Origin: CBDUWP01 sp965370955
GTDB lineage: Bacteria; Planctomycetota; Phycisphaerae; Sedimentisphaerales; Anaerobacaceae
Reading direction: 5' to 3'
DNA length: 41,868 nucleotides
NCBI GenBank assembly: GCA_965370955.1
Contig: CBDUWP010000004.1
Span: 1-41,868, forward strand
Shown here: piece after piece, positions 1-7,469 of the stretch
Layout: the number at the start of each line of letters is the position of its first letter
Position numbering within the stretch: the stretch's first letter is position 1
The notes under the pieces: generated by a model
Databases searched by the model: none
What the model was told of the DNA's origin: nothing
Seen by the model: only the letters and a program-made list of their open reading frames with translations
Program-made: the position numbers and the translations under genes

Positions 1-1780
1 CTTGTTCAATATTGTAAATACTCAAAAGTTCTGTGCCGGGATAATAAACATACTTTTTATTCGCCTTCACAAACCCCGCCGGCCCCTGCAGCATCCAGCC
101 AGAAAAAAACACTTTTCTTTTTTTGTCATAATGCTTTTCGTCTGCTTTTCGCAGCACATCATTTCCGCTAAAATCAGCATCAGTGACATCGAGTCCAATC
201 ATTGATAAAATTGTCGGCGTCACATCAACTGAACTTACTGGAAATTCTATTTTTTGCTGCGTCCGTGCCATATCGATCAAACCTTCAGCCCTCATCACCC
301 ACACGATTTTTAGAGCCTCATCATAGGCAATCCGCTCATGCCCCATAAGCCCATGCTCACCAAACGCCTCGCCATGGTCCCCGACAACACAAAAAACGAG
401 CTCCCTATCCTGACATATTTCCGCTGTCTTTTCATAAAAATCTCGTAGAAACTGATCCGTATACTGAAGGGTCTGCTTATAACTATCGATTTGGTCATCT
501 AGCGGCTCCTGAAACCACTTTGGCACCAGATATGGATCATGTGTCACTGAGCACATCATCACGAACAAAAAGGGTTCATCTCGATCTTTTCCCATCCACT
601 CAATCGCCGATTTTGAAATCTCATATTCGTCGCACCCTAGATAACCAATATAGTAATTCGGATCGCCGAGATCTTCTCTTGCAAAAAATTTATCGAATCC
701 TAAATTGCAGACCATTGACGGCCGAGATTCAAAATCTCCTTTCGCCGACTGAAAAAAAGCCGTTCGGTAACCAAGTTGACCAGATAAAATAGTCACCAGT
801 GAAAGATACTTTTGTTTGGTCGGCACCGTTTCCGCCAAATCCTGTGTAGCTGACGGCCATCGCCCAGTTAGCAAGCCGAACAATGCTTTTGTCGTATGAG
901 TAACACAACAACGCGCATTATCAAAAAACAAATTTTGCTCAGCCAATTCCGCTAGAAATGGCGTCAGATTTTCTTTTTTATTAGCTAGTGACGTAAAATC
1001 ATATTGAACACCTTCGAGTACAATCACGATAATGTTTGGCCTTTTAATTTGGCATCCTTTTTTCACTTTAAGCTTAATGCTGCCAGCGATTGGCAAAACA
1101 GTTTGAGCATTTTTTATATCAGCTCGATTTTGCCTGTCAGATGATTTAAAGATGCTCGTTACAATTCGCAATTGACTGTTAAATCGCATTGACAATGTTG
1201 TCAAATCAACCGATCCTCGATAGATATTCACATTATGCAAAAAGGTGCAAGCGACAATTATAACAGTATAAACACACAGTTTTTTCAAAAACTGTTTTTT
1301 GGTATAGACAAGTTCGACTGGCTTGGATTGAAAATAAAAAAACATTATTAGGGCGATCAGGCTAGGCAAAAGCAGCGATACTGCCGCCACAGGCATCTTC
1401 CAAAGATTCAGCCCTACGATACACAAACTATTGATTGGCGCCCTAACCAGCGGCAACAGCACCTGCGGCAAAATTTGCGTACCGGTACGAATTATCCAAC
1501 TTGCATTCATAACTGACCACGTACAGACAAGAGCCGCCGCAAATGTCACCATGCGAATAACCCATTTTTTCGGATAAGTCAAACAAAGCCAGCAGAGCAG
1601 AAGATTTATCACCAGCAAAACCGCCACATCAGCATAAATCCAACTGACATAATCTTCTATTACACCAAGTCGCCATGCATGAAAAAACTTAACTATCAAC
1701 GTGCAAAACAAAGCCCCTAGTATGATCACACTAGCAGCTCTGCCAGCCAAATATCGATACAGTTTACCAGTTAAAATCAA
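1..1780 (-). CDS. Sulfatase / LtaS-like membrane phosphotransferase (3' end cut by window edge)
   Basis: An open frame runs from 1780 to the left edge (593 codons) without a stop, so the C-terminus is missing. The first ~190 residues hold several hydrophobic membrane segments. The alkaline-phosphatase-superfamily domain follows: a VIVLEG strand near residue 252 (first metal ligand), a THTTKALFG stretch near 291 where LtaS-type enzymes place the catalytic Thr, and GDHGE near 465 (metal ligands). Known relatives are lipoteichoic-acid synthases and phosphoethanolamine or phosphoglycerol transferases, which act on the outer face of the membrane. The substrate cannot be read from sequence; modification of a surface glycan or lipid is inferred. 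The start is a TTG at 1780, preceded by AAGG six bases away and an in-frame TGA just upstream. It lies 132 bp downstream of the GH130 gene on the same strand. Confidence 0.8.
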   Translation of the reverse strand, partial: MILTGKLYRYLAGRAASVIILGALFCTLIVKFFHAWRLGVIEDYVSWIYADVAVLLVINLLLCWLCLTYPKKWVIRMVTFAAALVCTWSVMNASWIIRTGTQILPQVLLPLVRAPINSLCIVGLNLWKMPVAAVSLLLPSLIALIMFFYFQSKPVELVYTKKQFLKKLCVYTVIIVACTFLHNVNIYRGSVDLTTLSMRFNSQLRIVTSIFKSSDRQNRADIKNAQTVLPIAGSIKLKVKKGCQIKRPNIIVIVLEGVQYDFTSLANKKENLTPFLAELAEQNLFFDNARCCVTHTTKALFGLLTGRWPSATQDLAETVPTKQKYLSLVTILSGQLGYRTAFFQSAKGDFESRPSMVCNLGFDKFFAREDLGDPNYYIGYLGCDEYEISKSAIEWMGKDRDEPFLFVMMCSVTHDPYLVPKWFQEPLDDQIDSYKQTLQYTDQFLRDFYEKTAEICQDRELVFCVVGDHGEAFGEHGLMGHERIAYDEALKIVWVMRAEGLIDMARTQQKIEFPVSSVDVTPTILSMIGLDVTDADFSGNDVLRKADEKHYDKKRKVFFSGWMLQGPAGFVKANKKYVYYPGTELLSIYNIEQ

Positions 1781-1912
1781 AATAAACCTTCACTTTTATT
1801 TATTACATTTATATACGGAACAAGCATTTTGTTTTGTGTTTTGATTTTAATCGAAATGATTCAATCGCACAACAATCGATTACGTTAAATAGCAAACCGA
1901 TCAACCGTTCAC

Positions 1913-2956
1913 TTACGCCATCATTGCCATAACTTTTGTTAGCTTAGCCTCTGCCAGACAGAGATATTTATCTGCCGCCCCGTAGTATATTTTAATGATT
2001 CCGTCATCTAATATCGCTCCGCAACTAAAAACGACATTTCTAAAGATGCCTGTTTTTTCATATTCTGTTTCTGCGATTAAAATCGGCTCATTTGTTTTAG
2101 CTATCACTTTCTGAGGACATTTTTTATCAAGCAGCATTGACCCAATACTATAACGATCCAGTTCATCGACACCGTGATATATCAGCAGCCAGCCCTCATC
2201 TACTAGAAATGGTACGCATGAGGCTCCGATTTTCTGACAGTTCCACTCATCGCATTTGAACCCTTCCAGCCTTTTATGCTCACCCCAATTTTGCAAATCA
2301 TCCGATTGCGAAAGCCATATATCACCTCTCGCGAACAAAGGCGACAGTGGCCGATGGATTGCAGCATATTTATCATTTATTTTATCGGGAAATATTACAA
2401 CATCTCTATTTTCAGGACAGAAGATAACGCCTTTTCTCTCGACCTGCTTGAAATCCTTTGTAATAGCCAAACTCGTTGTCACTCCGAAACTCGAGACGGA
2501 AACATAGCTTATAAGAAATTCGTTATCGATATAAGTAATATGCGGATCTTCTAAGCCAAAGGCTTCATATTCATTTGCTGAAGCCATAAAACAATTTTCG
2601 TCCAATTTAAAATGGACTCCATCTGAGCTTCTAGCTATTTGTAAATGCGAGATAGAGGTCAAAAAAGTTCCCCGATTTGTCACTATCAATCTAGGATCGG
2701 AGAAGTCGTTATGGCCATCATTTTTATCAAACGTTTTCGTGACTATTTTTTTTGATTCGCAATCATACACAGCCGTTTTGACCACCTTTGGATTGTCATT
2801 TATTGGCCGCAGCGCAATTCGCAATAATAGTATAGTTTGGCCTTTAAATTTGGTGACAGCCGCATTAAAAACCGACAGCACCTCGAACCCCTGATATATA
2901 GACTCAACATCTGCTGGCTTAATTAGCGGATTACGATAATTTCTCACAGCAATCAT
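1913..2956 (-). CDS. GH130 family glycoside phosphorylase/hydrolase
   Basis: This 347-residue protein matches the GH130 five-bladed propeller family, most of whose members phosphorolyse beta-mannosides. Visible marks are the opening NPLIKPADV, the family core GLEDP (Asp near residue 127 is the expected general acid), SDPRLIV near residue 80, and the WLLIYHGVD strand near 250, whose His usually helps bind phosphate or substrate. No signal peptide is seen, so it should be cytoplasmic. I chose the ATG at 2956 over a longer frame starting at 3052: the longer one would overlap murG by 85 bp, whereas 2956 lies just after the murG stop and has GAGGGA about seven bases upstream. It is co-directional with ftsW and murG. 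Whether it makes or degrades a mannoside cannot be decided here. Confidence 0.85.
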   Translation of the reverse strand: MIAVRNYRNPLIKPADVESIYQGFEVLSVFNAAVTKFKGQTILLLRIALRPINDNPKVVKTAVYDCESKKIVTKTFDKNDGHNDFSDPRLIVTNRGTFLTSISHLQIARSSDGVHFKLDENCFMASANEYEAFGLEDPHITYIDNEFLISYVSVSSFGVTTSLAITKDFKQVERKGVIFCPENRDVVIFPDKINDKYAAIHRPLSPLFARGDIWLSQSDDLQNWGEHKRLEGFKCDEWNCQKIGASCVPFLVDEGWLLIYHGVDELDRYSIGSMLLDKKCPQKVIAKTNEPILIAETEYEKTGIFRNVVFSCGAILDDGIIKIYYGAADKYLCLAEAKLTKVMAMMA

Positions 2957-2967
2957 TACTTTATCCC

Positions 2968-4068
2968 TCAAATCATATTTTTCAATTGCTCCGCAATTTC
3001 CTTCGTCCCATTTTTTTGTTCTATTTTTTCGTAAGCCTTTTCCATTTGCCACCTCTTTTGATCATCGGCAAGTAATGGCTCTAATTCTTCCCACAACCAC
3101 TGCCCTCTATCGGTCAAATTTTCCACATCATCAACTATGATTCCCGATCCCGCCTCAATCAAGATTGAGGCATTTAGATATTGCTGCATATCTTTATGAT
3201 GCGGATACGGCATACAGATAACCGGCACTCTTGACGCAATATATTCAGCGACACTCAAGGCCCCGCTTCTTCCCACGACGAGGTCAGCCGCACTCAGCAA
3301 ATTCGCCATTTCGTCACAATAACCAATCACCCTATGCTCCATTTGCATATTTTTATAGCATTTTTGAACATCGTCTACATTTTTTTTCCCTGTTATGTGT
3401 ACGATTTGCCAACCGTCCTTAAATCTCGCTATATTTTTTAAATTATAACAAACCGCCTCATTAACTCTAACCGCCCCAGTTGATCCGCCGAAGATCATTA
3501 ATATTTTTTTATTTTTATTTAGGCCGAGCTTTTCTATTATGTCACTTGGCCGAACATCATCAAAATCACTATTTAGTAACGCTCCCATACAGCAGACATT
3601 TGGACAATATTTTCTAAAATCTTCGATTGTTTTCTCGAACTGCACAAATATTTTTTTAGCCCATCTGCTCACGATTTTATTAGCACGTCCAGCCACCATA
3701 TCTCCATTGATCAACACAACCGGGATTTTAAGCCGATATGCCGCCCAGCAAACAGGCCCAGTTACAAACCCTCCCGTCCCGATAACGATACTATTTTCAT
3801 GAGATAATTGCTTGTGTACTAACTTGGCACTTTTGAAAAAAGACTGACAAAACCGAATAAGTTTTCCGGGATTTCTTGAAAAACTCTTTGCCGGCAAAGC
3901 GCTAAATGAAAATTCGGCCTCTGACAAGATGTCACTATCTAAACTTTTTTCGCTGCAAAAAAAATGTATCTTTGCATCAGGGCAGATTTGTTTAAGCTTT
4001 TGGGCCACAGCCAGTGCCGGATAAATATGTCCTCCGGTACCTCCGCAAGCAAAATAATAATTTTTCAT
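2968..4068 (-). CDS. murG: MurG, UDP-GlcNAc:undecaprenyl-PP-MurNAc-pentapeptide GlcNAc transferase
   Basis: A 366-residue GT28 glycosyltransferase that adds GlcNAc to lipid I to form lipid II on the cytoplasmic face of the membrane. The N-terminal glycine-rich loop CGGTGGHIYPA (residues 8-18) and the second nucleotide-binding loop GGSTGA are present, as is the C-terminal GRSGALSVAEY stretch that reads the UDP-GlcNAc donor. Length is normal for the family. The ORF can be extended to 4104, but that overlaps ftsW; ATG 4068 puts the conserved strand at the N-terminus, and ATG 4077 is an equally possible start. It follows ftsW after about 14 bp and precedes GH130 by 12 bp, so the three are probably co-transcribed. 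Its presence shows a peptidoglycan pathway in this organism. Confidence 0.95.
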   Translation of the reverse strand: MKNYYFACGGTGGHIYPALAVAQKLKQICPDAKIHFFCSEKSLDSDILSEAEFSFSALPAKSFSRNPGKLIRFCQSFFKSAKLVHKQLSHENSIVIGTGGFVTGPVCWAAYRLKIPVVLINGDMVAGRANKIVSRWAKKIFVQFEKTIEDFRKYCPNVCCMGALLNSDFDDVRPSDIIEKLGLNKNKKILMIFGGSTGAVRVNEAVCYNLKNIARFKDGWQIVHITGKKNVDDVQKCYKNMQMEHRVIGYCDEMANLLSAADLVVGRSGALSVAEYIASRVPVICMPYPHHKDMQQYLNASILIEAGSGIIVDDVENLTDRGQWLWEELEPLLADDQKRWQMEKAYEKIEQKNGTKEIAEQLKNMI

Positions 4069-4081
4069 ACTCGTCATTTGT

Positions 4082-5335
4082 TCACACTTCATCAACTTCA
4101 ACAATCTCCGTTTTTTCTTTTAATGATGTTTTTGTTATATTGATCAATATTCCCAAAATAGCCGCTGACAATAACACGCTCGTTCCGCCGCTGCTGACAA
4201 ACGGCAACGGAATACCTTTTGTTGGCAATACGACTGTTGCGACACCAATATTGATTGCCGCCTGTATTAAAATTGCCAAAACGATAGCTCCTGTCAAAAG
4301 TTTACCGAATCTATCTTTGCATCTGGATACGGTGACAATTCCCAGCACGGCCAAAAAGATAAACAATAAAATAATTGTCACTGCCCCGATCAGTCCTAGC
4401 TCTTCGCTTATGATGGAGAAGATAAAGTCGGTCGTATCTTCGGGCAAATGGCCATATTTACAAATTCCCCTGCCCAGCCCTTTTCCGAATATTGCTCCAG
4501 AGCCTATCGCTATCAACGATTGGTTTGCTTGATAGTTCACTGAATCCGTCCATTTTTCAGGATGTAAAAAAGCCAAAATTCTATTGACCCTAGTTGGTGA
4601 CATTATGATTGCCAGATAAAAAGCAGCACAACCAAATGGCACAGACATAAACAGATACGATAGACGTGCTCCTGCAATAATCAGCAAAATAAAACTGATC
4701 AACACGATAAAAGCCGCCGTTCCAAAATCTTCTATTATAATCAACCCGCAAATAATGCTTACGACCGAACAGATCAGCAATATTTTTCGAGCACTTTTCA
4801 ATTCGTCGAAATATTTATCGCACATTCCCACGACGAACAATACAGATGACCATTTAGCCAATTCCGAAACCTGAAAACTCAGTTGCCCAAACCCAAGCGG
4901 TAATCTTATCCATCTATAGTGATAATTAATTTTCGGAACAACATTCGGCAAAGACGGATAAAAATTTTGCGACAAAACCAGCACCAGTAAAAACACGCTC
5001 AATATCAGCATATATGTCACCGGCCATCGCCAGAATCCCTTATCCAACCTGAAAACTTTAAAATCCAGCCGTGACATCCCCCACATCACCGCCAGTGCCA
5101 ATGGAAAAAATATCATTGGCCGACAACCTTTGAGTTTATAAATCGAGGAAAATTCCACATTGAAATGCGCCGTAACCGAAGCCGAAAACACCATCACGGC
5201 ACCTATCGCCATTAGCATAACAGCCGATGATGATATACATTCAGCAACCAACCTATTTTTTATCAATAATTTCACTAGAAGACAATATCCCAAACAAATC
5301 TTTATCTGTAATACTATCTCAATTACTCGGCACAA
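4082..5335 (-). CDS. ftsW: FtsW/RodA/SpoVE (SEDS) family peptidoglycan polymerase
   Basis: A polytopic membrane protein with about ten hydrophobic segments. SEDS signatures are clear: NYQANQSLIAIGSG followed by GKGLGRG, then LPEDTTDFIFSIISEELG, and near the C-terminus PLPFVSSGGTS. SEDS proteins polymerise glycan strands with a partner penicillin-binding protein; FtsW acts at the septum. FtsW is preferred over RodA because murG follows directly, the order seen in division clusters, although no mraY, murD or fts partners are in view. The only start giving the full frame is a TTG at 5335 with no clear ribosome site; GTG or TTG codons some 20 residues in would remove an atypical leader and may be the real start. 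Confidence 0.9.
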   Translation of the reverse strand: MCRVIEIVLQIKICLGYCLLVKLLIKNRLVAECISSSAVMLMAIGAVMVFSASVTAHFNVEFSSIYKLKGCRPMIFFPLALAVMWGMSRLDFKVFRLDKGFWRWPVTYMLILSVFLLVLVLSQNFYPSLPNVVPKINYHYRWIRLPLGFGQLSFQVSELAKWSSVLFVVGMCDKYFDELKSARKILLICSVVSIICGLIIIEDFGTAAFIVLISFILLIIAGARLSYLFMSVPFGCAAFYLAIIMSPTRVNRILAFLHPEKWTDSVNYQANQSLIAIGSGAIFGKGLGRGICKYGHLPEDTTDFIFSIISEELGLIGAVTIILLFIFLAVLGIVTVSRCKDRFGKLLTGAIVLAILIQAAINIGVATVVLPTKGIPLPFVSSGGTSVLLSAAILGILINITKTSLKEKTEIVEVDEV

Positions 5336-5388
5336 ACTAATCTAAACCAGCAAAAAACGTGACATTCGATTTCCAGAGCCATAAAAAC

Positions 5389-5402
5389 GTTGCTTTTGAA
5401 AC
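5389..5402. promoter_or_regulatory. Possible second enhancer half-site (imperfect palindrome)
   Basis: GTTGCTTTTGAAAC resembles the perfect palindrome at 5501-5516, with arms GTTGC/GAAAC that differ from perfect symmetry by one base. It sits about 100 bp further upstream. A second binding site for the same activator is a guess from likeness only. Confidence 0.25.
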
Positions 5403-5500
5403 ACCTCTATGTTTACATAAATCAACATTACAAAAAATACAGCTGATATAAACAGTTAGAACCTCAAAACCCCGCAAAAGCGCAAGTTTATCGGACTCAC

Positions 5501-5516
5501 GTTTCTTTTAAGAAAC
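5501..5516. promoter_or_regulatory. Candidate enhancer (UAS) for a sigma-54 activator
   Basis: GTTTCTTTTAAGAAAC is a perfect inverted repeat with 7-bp arms around a TT centre. It ends about 108 bp upstream of the -24 element at 5625, the usual distance for bacterial enhancer-binding proteins acting by DNA looping. The palindrome is seen directly; its role is inferred from its placement. Confidence 0.45.
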
Positions 5517-5624
5517 ATGTCGTTACAATCAAGAATTTTCACAACAAAACCTCCCCCCTCTTACATTGCGAGAAAACAAGCCATTGGCGATATATCGGGA
5601 AGGTTTTTGCTTTTTAGCATTACT

Positions 5625-5639
5625 TGGCACACTCTTTGC
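5625..5639 (+). promoter_or_regulatory. Sigma-54 (RpoN) -24/-12 promoter
   Basis: TGGCAC, five bases (ACTCT), then TTGC match the -24/-12 consensus exactly in sequence and spacing. I saw no second such match among the TGGCAC occurrences checked in this window. Transcription should begin near 5650, giving an RNA that runs into the hairpins at 5672-5803 and then possibly into thiE at 5861. Confidence 0.65.
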
Positions 5640-5649
5640 GGTTAGCAAC

Positions 5650-5803
5650 AGTAGTTCAAGATAATGATATTGGGCGGACATCCTAAAACACTAATTGGAG
5701 GAGGATGAGTCCGCCCGATTGAAAAGGAATCGGGGCAAGAAGTGATTGCTTCGTTTTTAATAAGTCCGCAGGACGGCTATTGATGGTAGCCGTCCTGTTT
5801 TTC
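5650..5803 (+). ncRNA. Putative sigma-54-dependent structured RNA upstream of thiE
   Basis: A stretch of about 150 nt with no convincing ORF contains four stem-loops. H1 is GGGCGGAC (5672-5679) with GTCCGCCC (5709-5716), extended by TCCT/AGGA, with TTGGAGGAGG in its apical part. H2 is CCCGATT (5714-5720) with AATCGGG (5728-5734); it shares 5714-5716 with H1, so the full stems cannot form together. H3 is GAAG (5739-5742) with CTTC (5749-5752), followed by GTTTTT. H4 is an 11-bp terminator. GGA trinucleotides recur (about six), several predicted in loops, as in CsrA-titrating RNAs. It could be a free small RNA, a 5' leader controlling thiE, or both. It does not look like a TPP riboswitch. Confidence 0.5.
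5769..5803 (+). terminator. Rho-independent terminator
   Basis: An 11-bp stem, CAGGACGGCTA (5769-5779) with TAGCCGTCCTG (5787-5797), closes a 7-nt loop and is followed by TTTTT. It lies 58 bp upstream of the thiE start, so it either ends a free RNA or attenuates thiE. Confidence 0.8.
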
Positions 5804-5860
5804 GTTTGTAATCTCTTAATCTATTTTACAAAAACGAGTCACCCTCCTATAATCATCATT

Positions 5861-6913
5861 ATGGACAAAGCTACATTTAGGATAATTGACGCTAATTTCA
5901 ATAGAGCCAGAGAAGCCCTGCGAGTTGTTGAGGAGTATTGCCGATTCGTATTGAGCAATAAAACTTTCAGTGGCGAATCAAAACAAATCAGGCATGAACT
6001 TTCCAGCGAGATATCCAAACTCGATCACGACAAGCTAATAGCAGCCAGAGACACGACCAGCGATGTTGGCATCGGCCAAACGGTAGAAAAACAGCTTTAC
6101 CGAACCTCGCTAACAGATTGCTTTATCGCCAACAGTAAACGGCTATCAGAAGCCTTGAGGGTGCTGTCTGAAACCTGTCGCCCCATTTCCCCTGCCATAG
6201 CCGAGACTTTGGAGCAGCTGCGATACAGAGCCTACAAGCTGGAAAAAGACGTATCGCTTTGGTCCAGCCCCAATCAAAAATTCCAGAAAGTTCGGCTTTA
6301 TATTTTGATAACGAGTTCCGCTAGGGATACTGTTTTGGATTTAATCAAACAATGTGCCGCTGGCGGCGCAGATTGCATTCAATTGAGAGCCAAAAATTTA
6401 TCTGACAACAAATTATTAATTTTAGCAAAGGATTTTGTCAATTGCTGCCAAGAAAATAATGTACTAAGCATCATCAACGATCGGCCGGATATTGCCATCT
6501 TAGCCAAAGCCGACGGCGCTCATGTTGGCCAGACCGATTTAGCCATCGCCGAGATCCGGAAAATTTCTCTGTCACCGATGATCATTGGCCAAAGCACCCA
6601 TTCGCAGGCTCAATTAGCCGCCGCGATCGCAGAGCAAGCCAGTTACATTGGAGTTGGGCCAGTGTTTGCGACAAGGACAAAAGCAAATGCGGATATAGTC
6701 GGATTGAATTATGTTAAAGAGGCTTGTAAAAATCTTCAAAACACAGGGATAAGAGCCGTCGCTATTGGCGGAATCACTTTGGAAAACGTATCAGAAGTGC
6801 TAAAAGCTGGCCCGCAAGCAATTGCTGTTTGCTCTGCAATTTGTAACGCTCCCAATCCCAAACAGGCTTGTCAGGCTTTCAAAAATAAAATTAACCAAGA
6901 TTACGGCGATTGA
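5861..6913 (+). CDS. thiE: Thiamine-phosphate synthase with N-terminal ThiD2-like domain
   Basis: A 350-residue protein in two parts. Residues 1 to ~140 (starting RIIDANFNRAREALRVVEEY) match the ThiD2-type helical domain found fused to ThiE in cyanobacteria, planctomycetes and others, linked to HMP-phosphate handling. Residues ~145-350 form the ThiE TIM barrel, which joins HMP-PP and thiazole phosphate to make thiamine phosphate. Visible there are QLRAK, GAHVGQTD, IGQSTHS, GPVFATRTKA and AIGGI near the phosphate-binding end. An ORF can be opened at 5780, but that would start inside the terminator stem-loop; ATG 5861 begins directly at the conserved domain. No strong Shine-Dalgarno is seen (CCTCCT is in the wrong sense). 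Translation may depend on the structured leader. Confidence 0.9.
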   Translation: MDKATFRIIDANFNRAREALRVVEEYCRFVLSNKTFSGESKQIRHELSSEISKLDHDKLIAARDTTSDVGIGQTVEKQLYRTSLTDCFIANSKRLSEALRVLSETCRPISPAIAETLEQLRYRAYKLEKDVSLWSSPNQKFQKVRLYILITSSARDTVLDLIKQCAAGGADCIQLRAKNLSDNKLLILAKDFVNCCQENNVLSIINDRPDIAILAKADGAHVGQTDLAIAEIRKISLSPMIIGQSTHSQAQLAAAIAEQASYIGVGPVFATRTKANADIVGLNYVKEACKNLQNTGIRAVAIGGITLENVSEVLKAGPQAIAVCSAICNAPNPKQACQAFKNKINQDYGD

Positions 6914-7469
6914 GCCAAAATTATAACGCCATTTATAACAAACAGAGTTGATTTCCTGTAGCTTATCCACTATTGCCAGCACAAATAGCAGCCAACCGCC
7001 GCCCTATGAACCACTCAAATACCAGCGGAAACTATCTATAAAAACGCAGATACACAGAGATTTCCAAAGCCGTTACTACTAACCCTAACATACGCATATA
7101 AAACAAGTTACATATTTTTTTTATTGAAGCTCAAATAGCCAAAACGTTATAGGACTATCTGTTTTTCAATGTCACCACGTGGCTTTTACGGTGACATTGA
7201 AACTTTCTCTGCTTCTGCCAACTAGTTTTCAACAGGTTATCCACAAAGTTAAAATAGGCAAGCTAATGGTCTATAGCTTAAACCAACAAATCGCTTGGTG
7301 ATTGATTAATTAGACTTTTGGTTGGCTATTTCCAGCCAAAACCCCCATAGATTAAGAGTTCATTTCGAATAATTAAAACTATTCTTTTTATGTGACGATA
7401 GTTACAATAATAGAATATTATTCATAAAACAACATAGCGACATTTATTTATTTTTTTCAAGGAACACAA
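6914..7469. other. 556-bp intergenic region with inverted repeat and DnaA-box-like sites
   Basis: No coding region is supported here. It holds the 13-bp inverted repeat at 7164-7202, one perfect DnaA-box nonamer TTATCCACA at about 7235-7243, one near-match TTATCCACT at about 6963-6971, a TTGGCT/AGCCAA hairpin near 7325-7342, and a very AT-rich stretch (7360-7460) before the epimerase. Two DnaA boxes are too few to claim an origin. Confidence 0.5.
7164..7202. repeat. Perfect inverted repeat made of two GTGACATTGAAA copies
   Basis: TTTCAATGTCACC (7164-7176) and GGTGACATTGAAA (7190-7202) are perfect 13-base complements around a 13-nt loop. Each arm contains the window-wide enriched motif RGTGACATY. 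No T-run follows on either strand, so it is not a textbook intrinsic terminator, although paired uptake sequences in Neisseria and Haemophilus often sit in transcript-end hairpins. Confidence 0.85.

Noticed and set aside
5695..5745. Short ORFs inside the putative RNA (TTG-started 16 codons; ATG-started 5 codons after GGAGGAGG)
   Set aside because: The longer has no Shine-Dalgarno, the shorter has one too close to its ATG, and both lie within strong stems.
5650..5803. TPP riboswitch before thiE
   Set aside because: The conserved CTGAGA and the GCGGAGGGA-type elements are absent, and the helix layout differs.
6914..7469. Chromosome or plasmid origin
   Set aside because: Only two DnaA-like boxes, no repeats of iteron type and no replication gene beside it.
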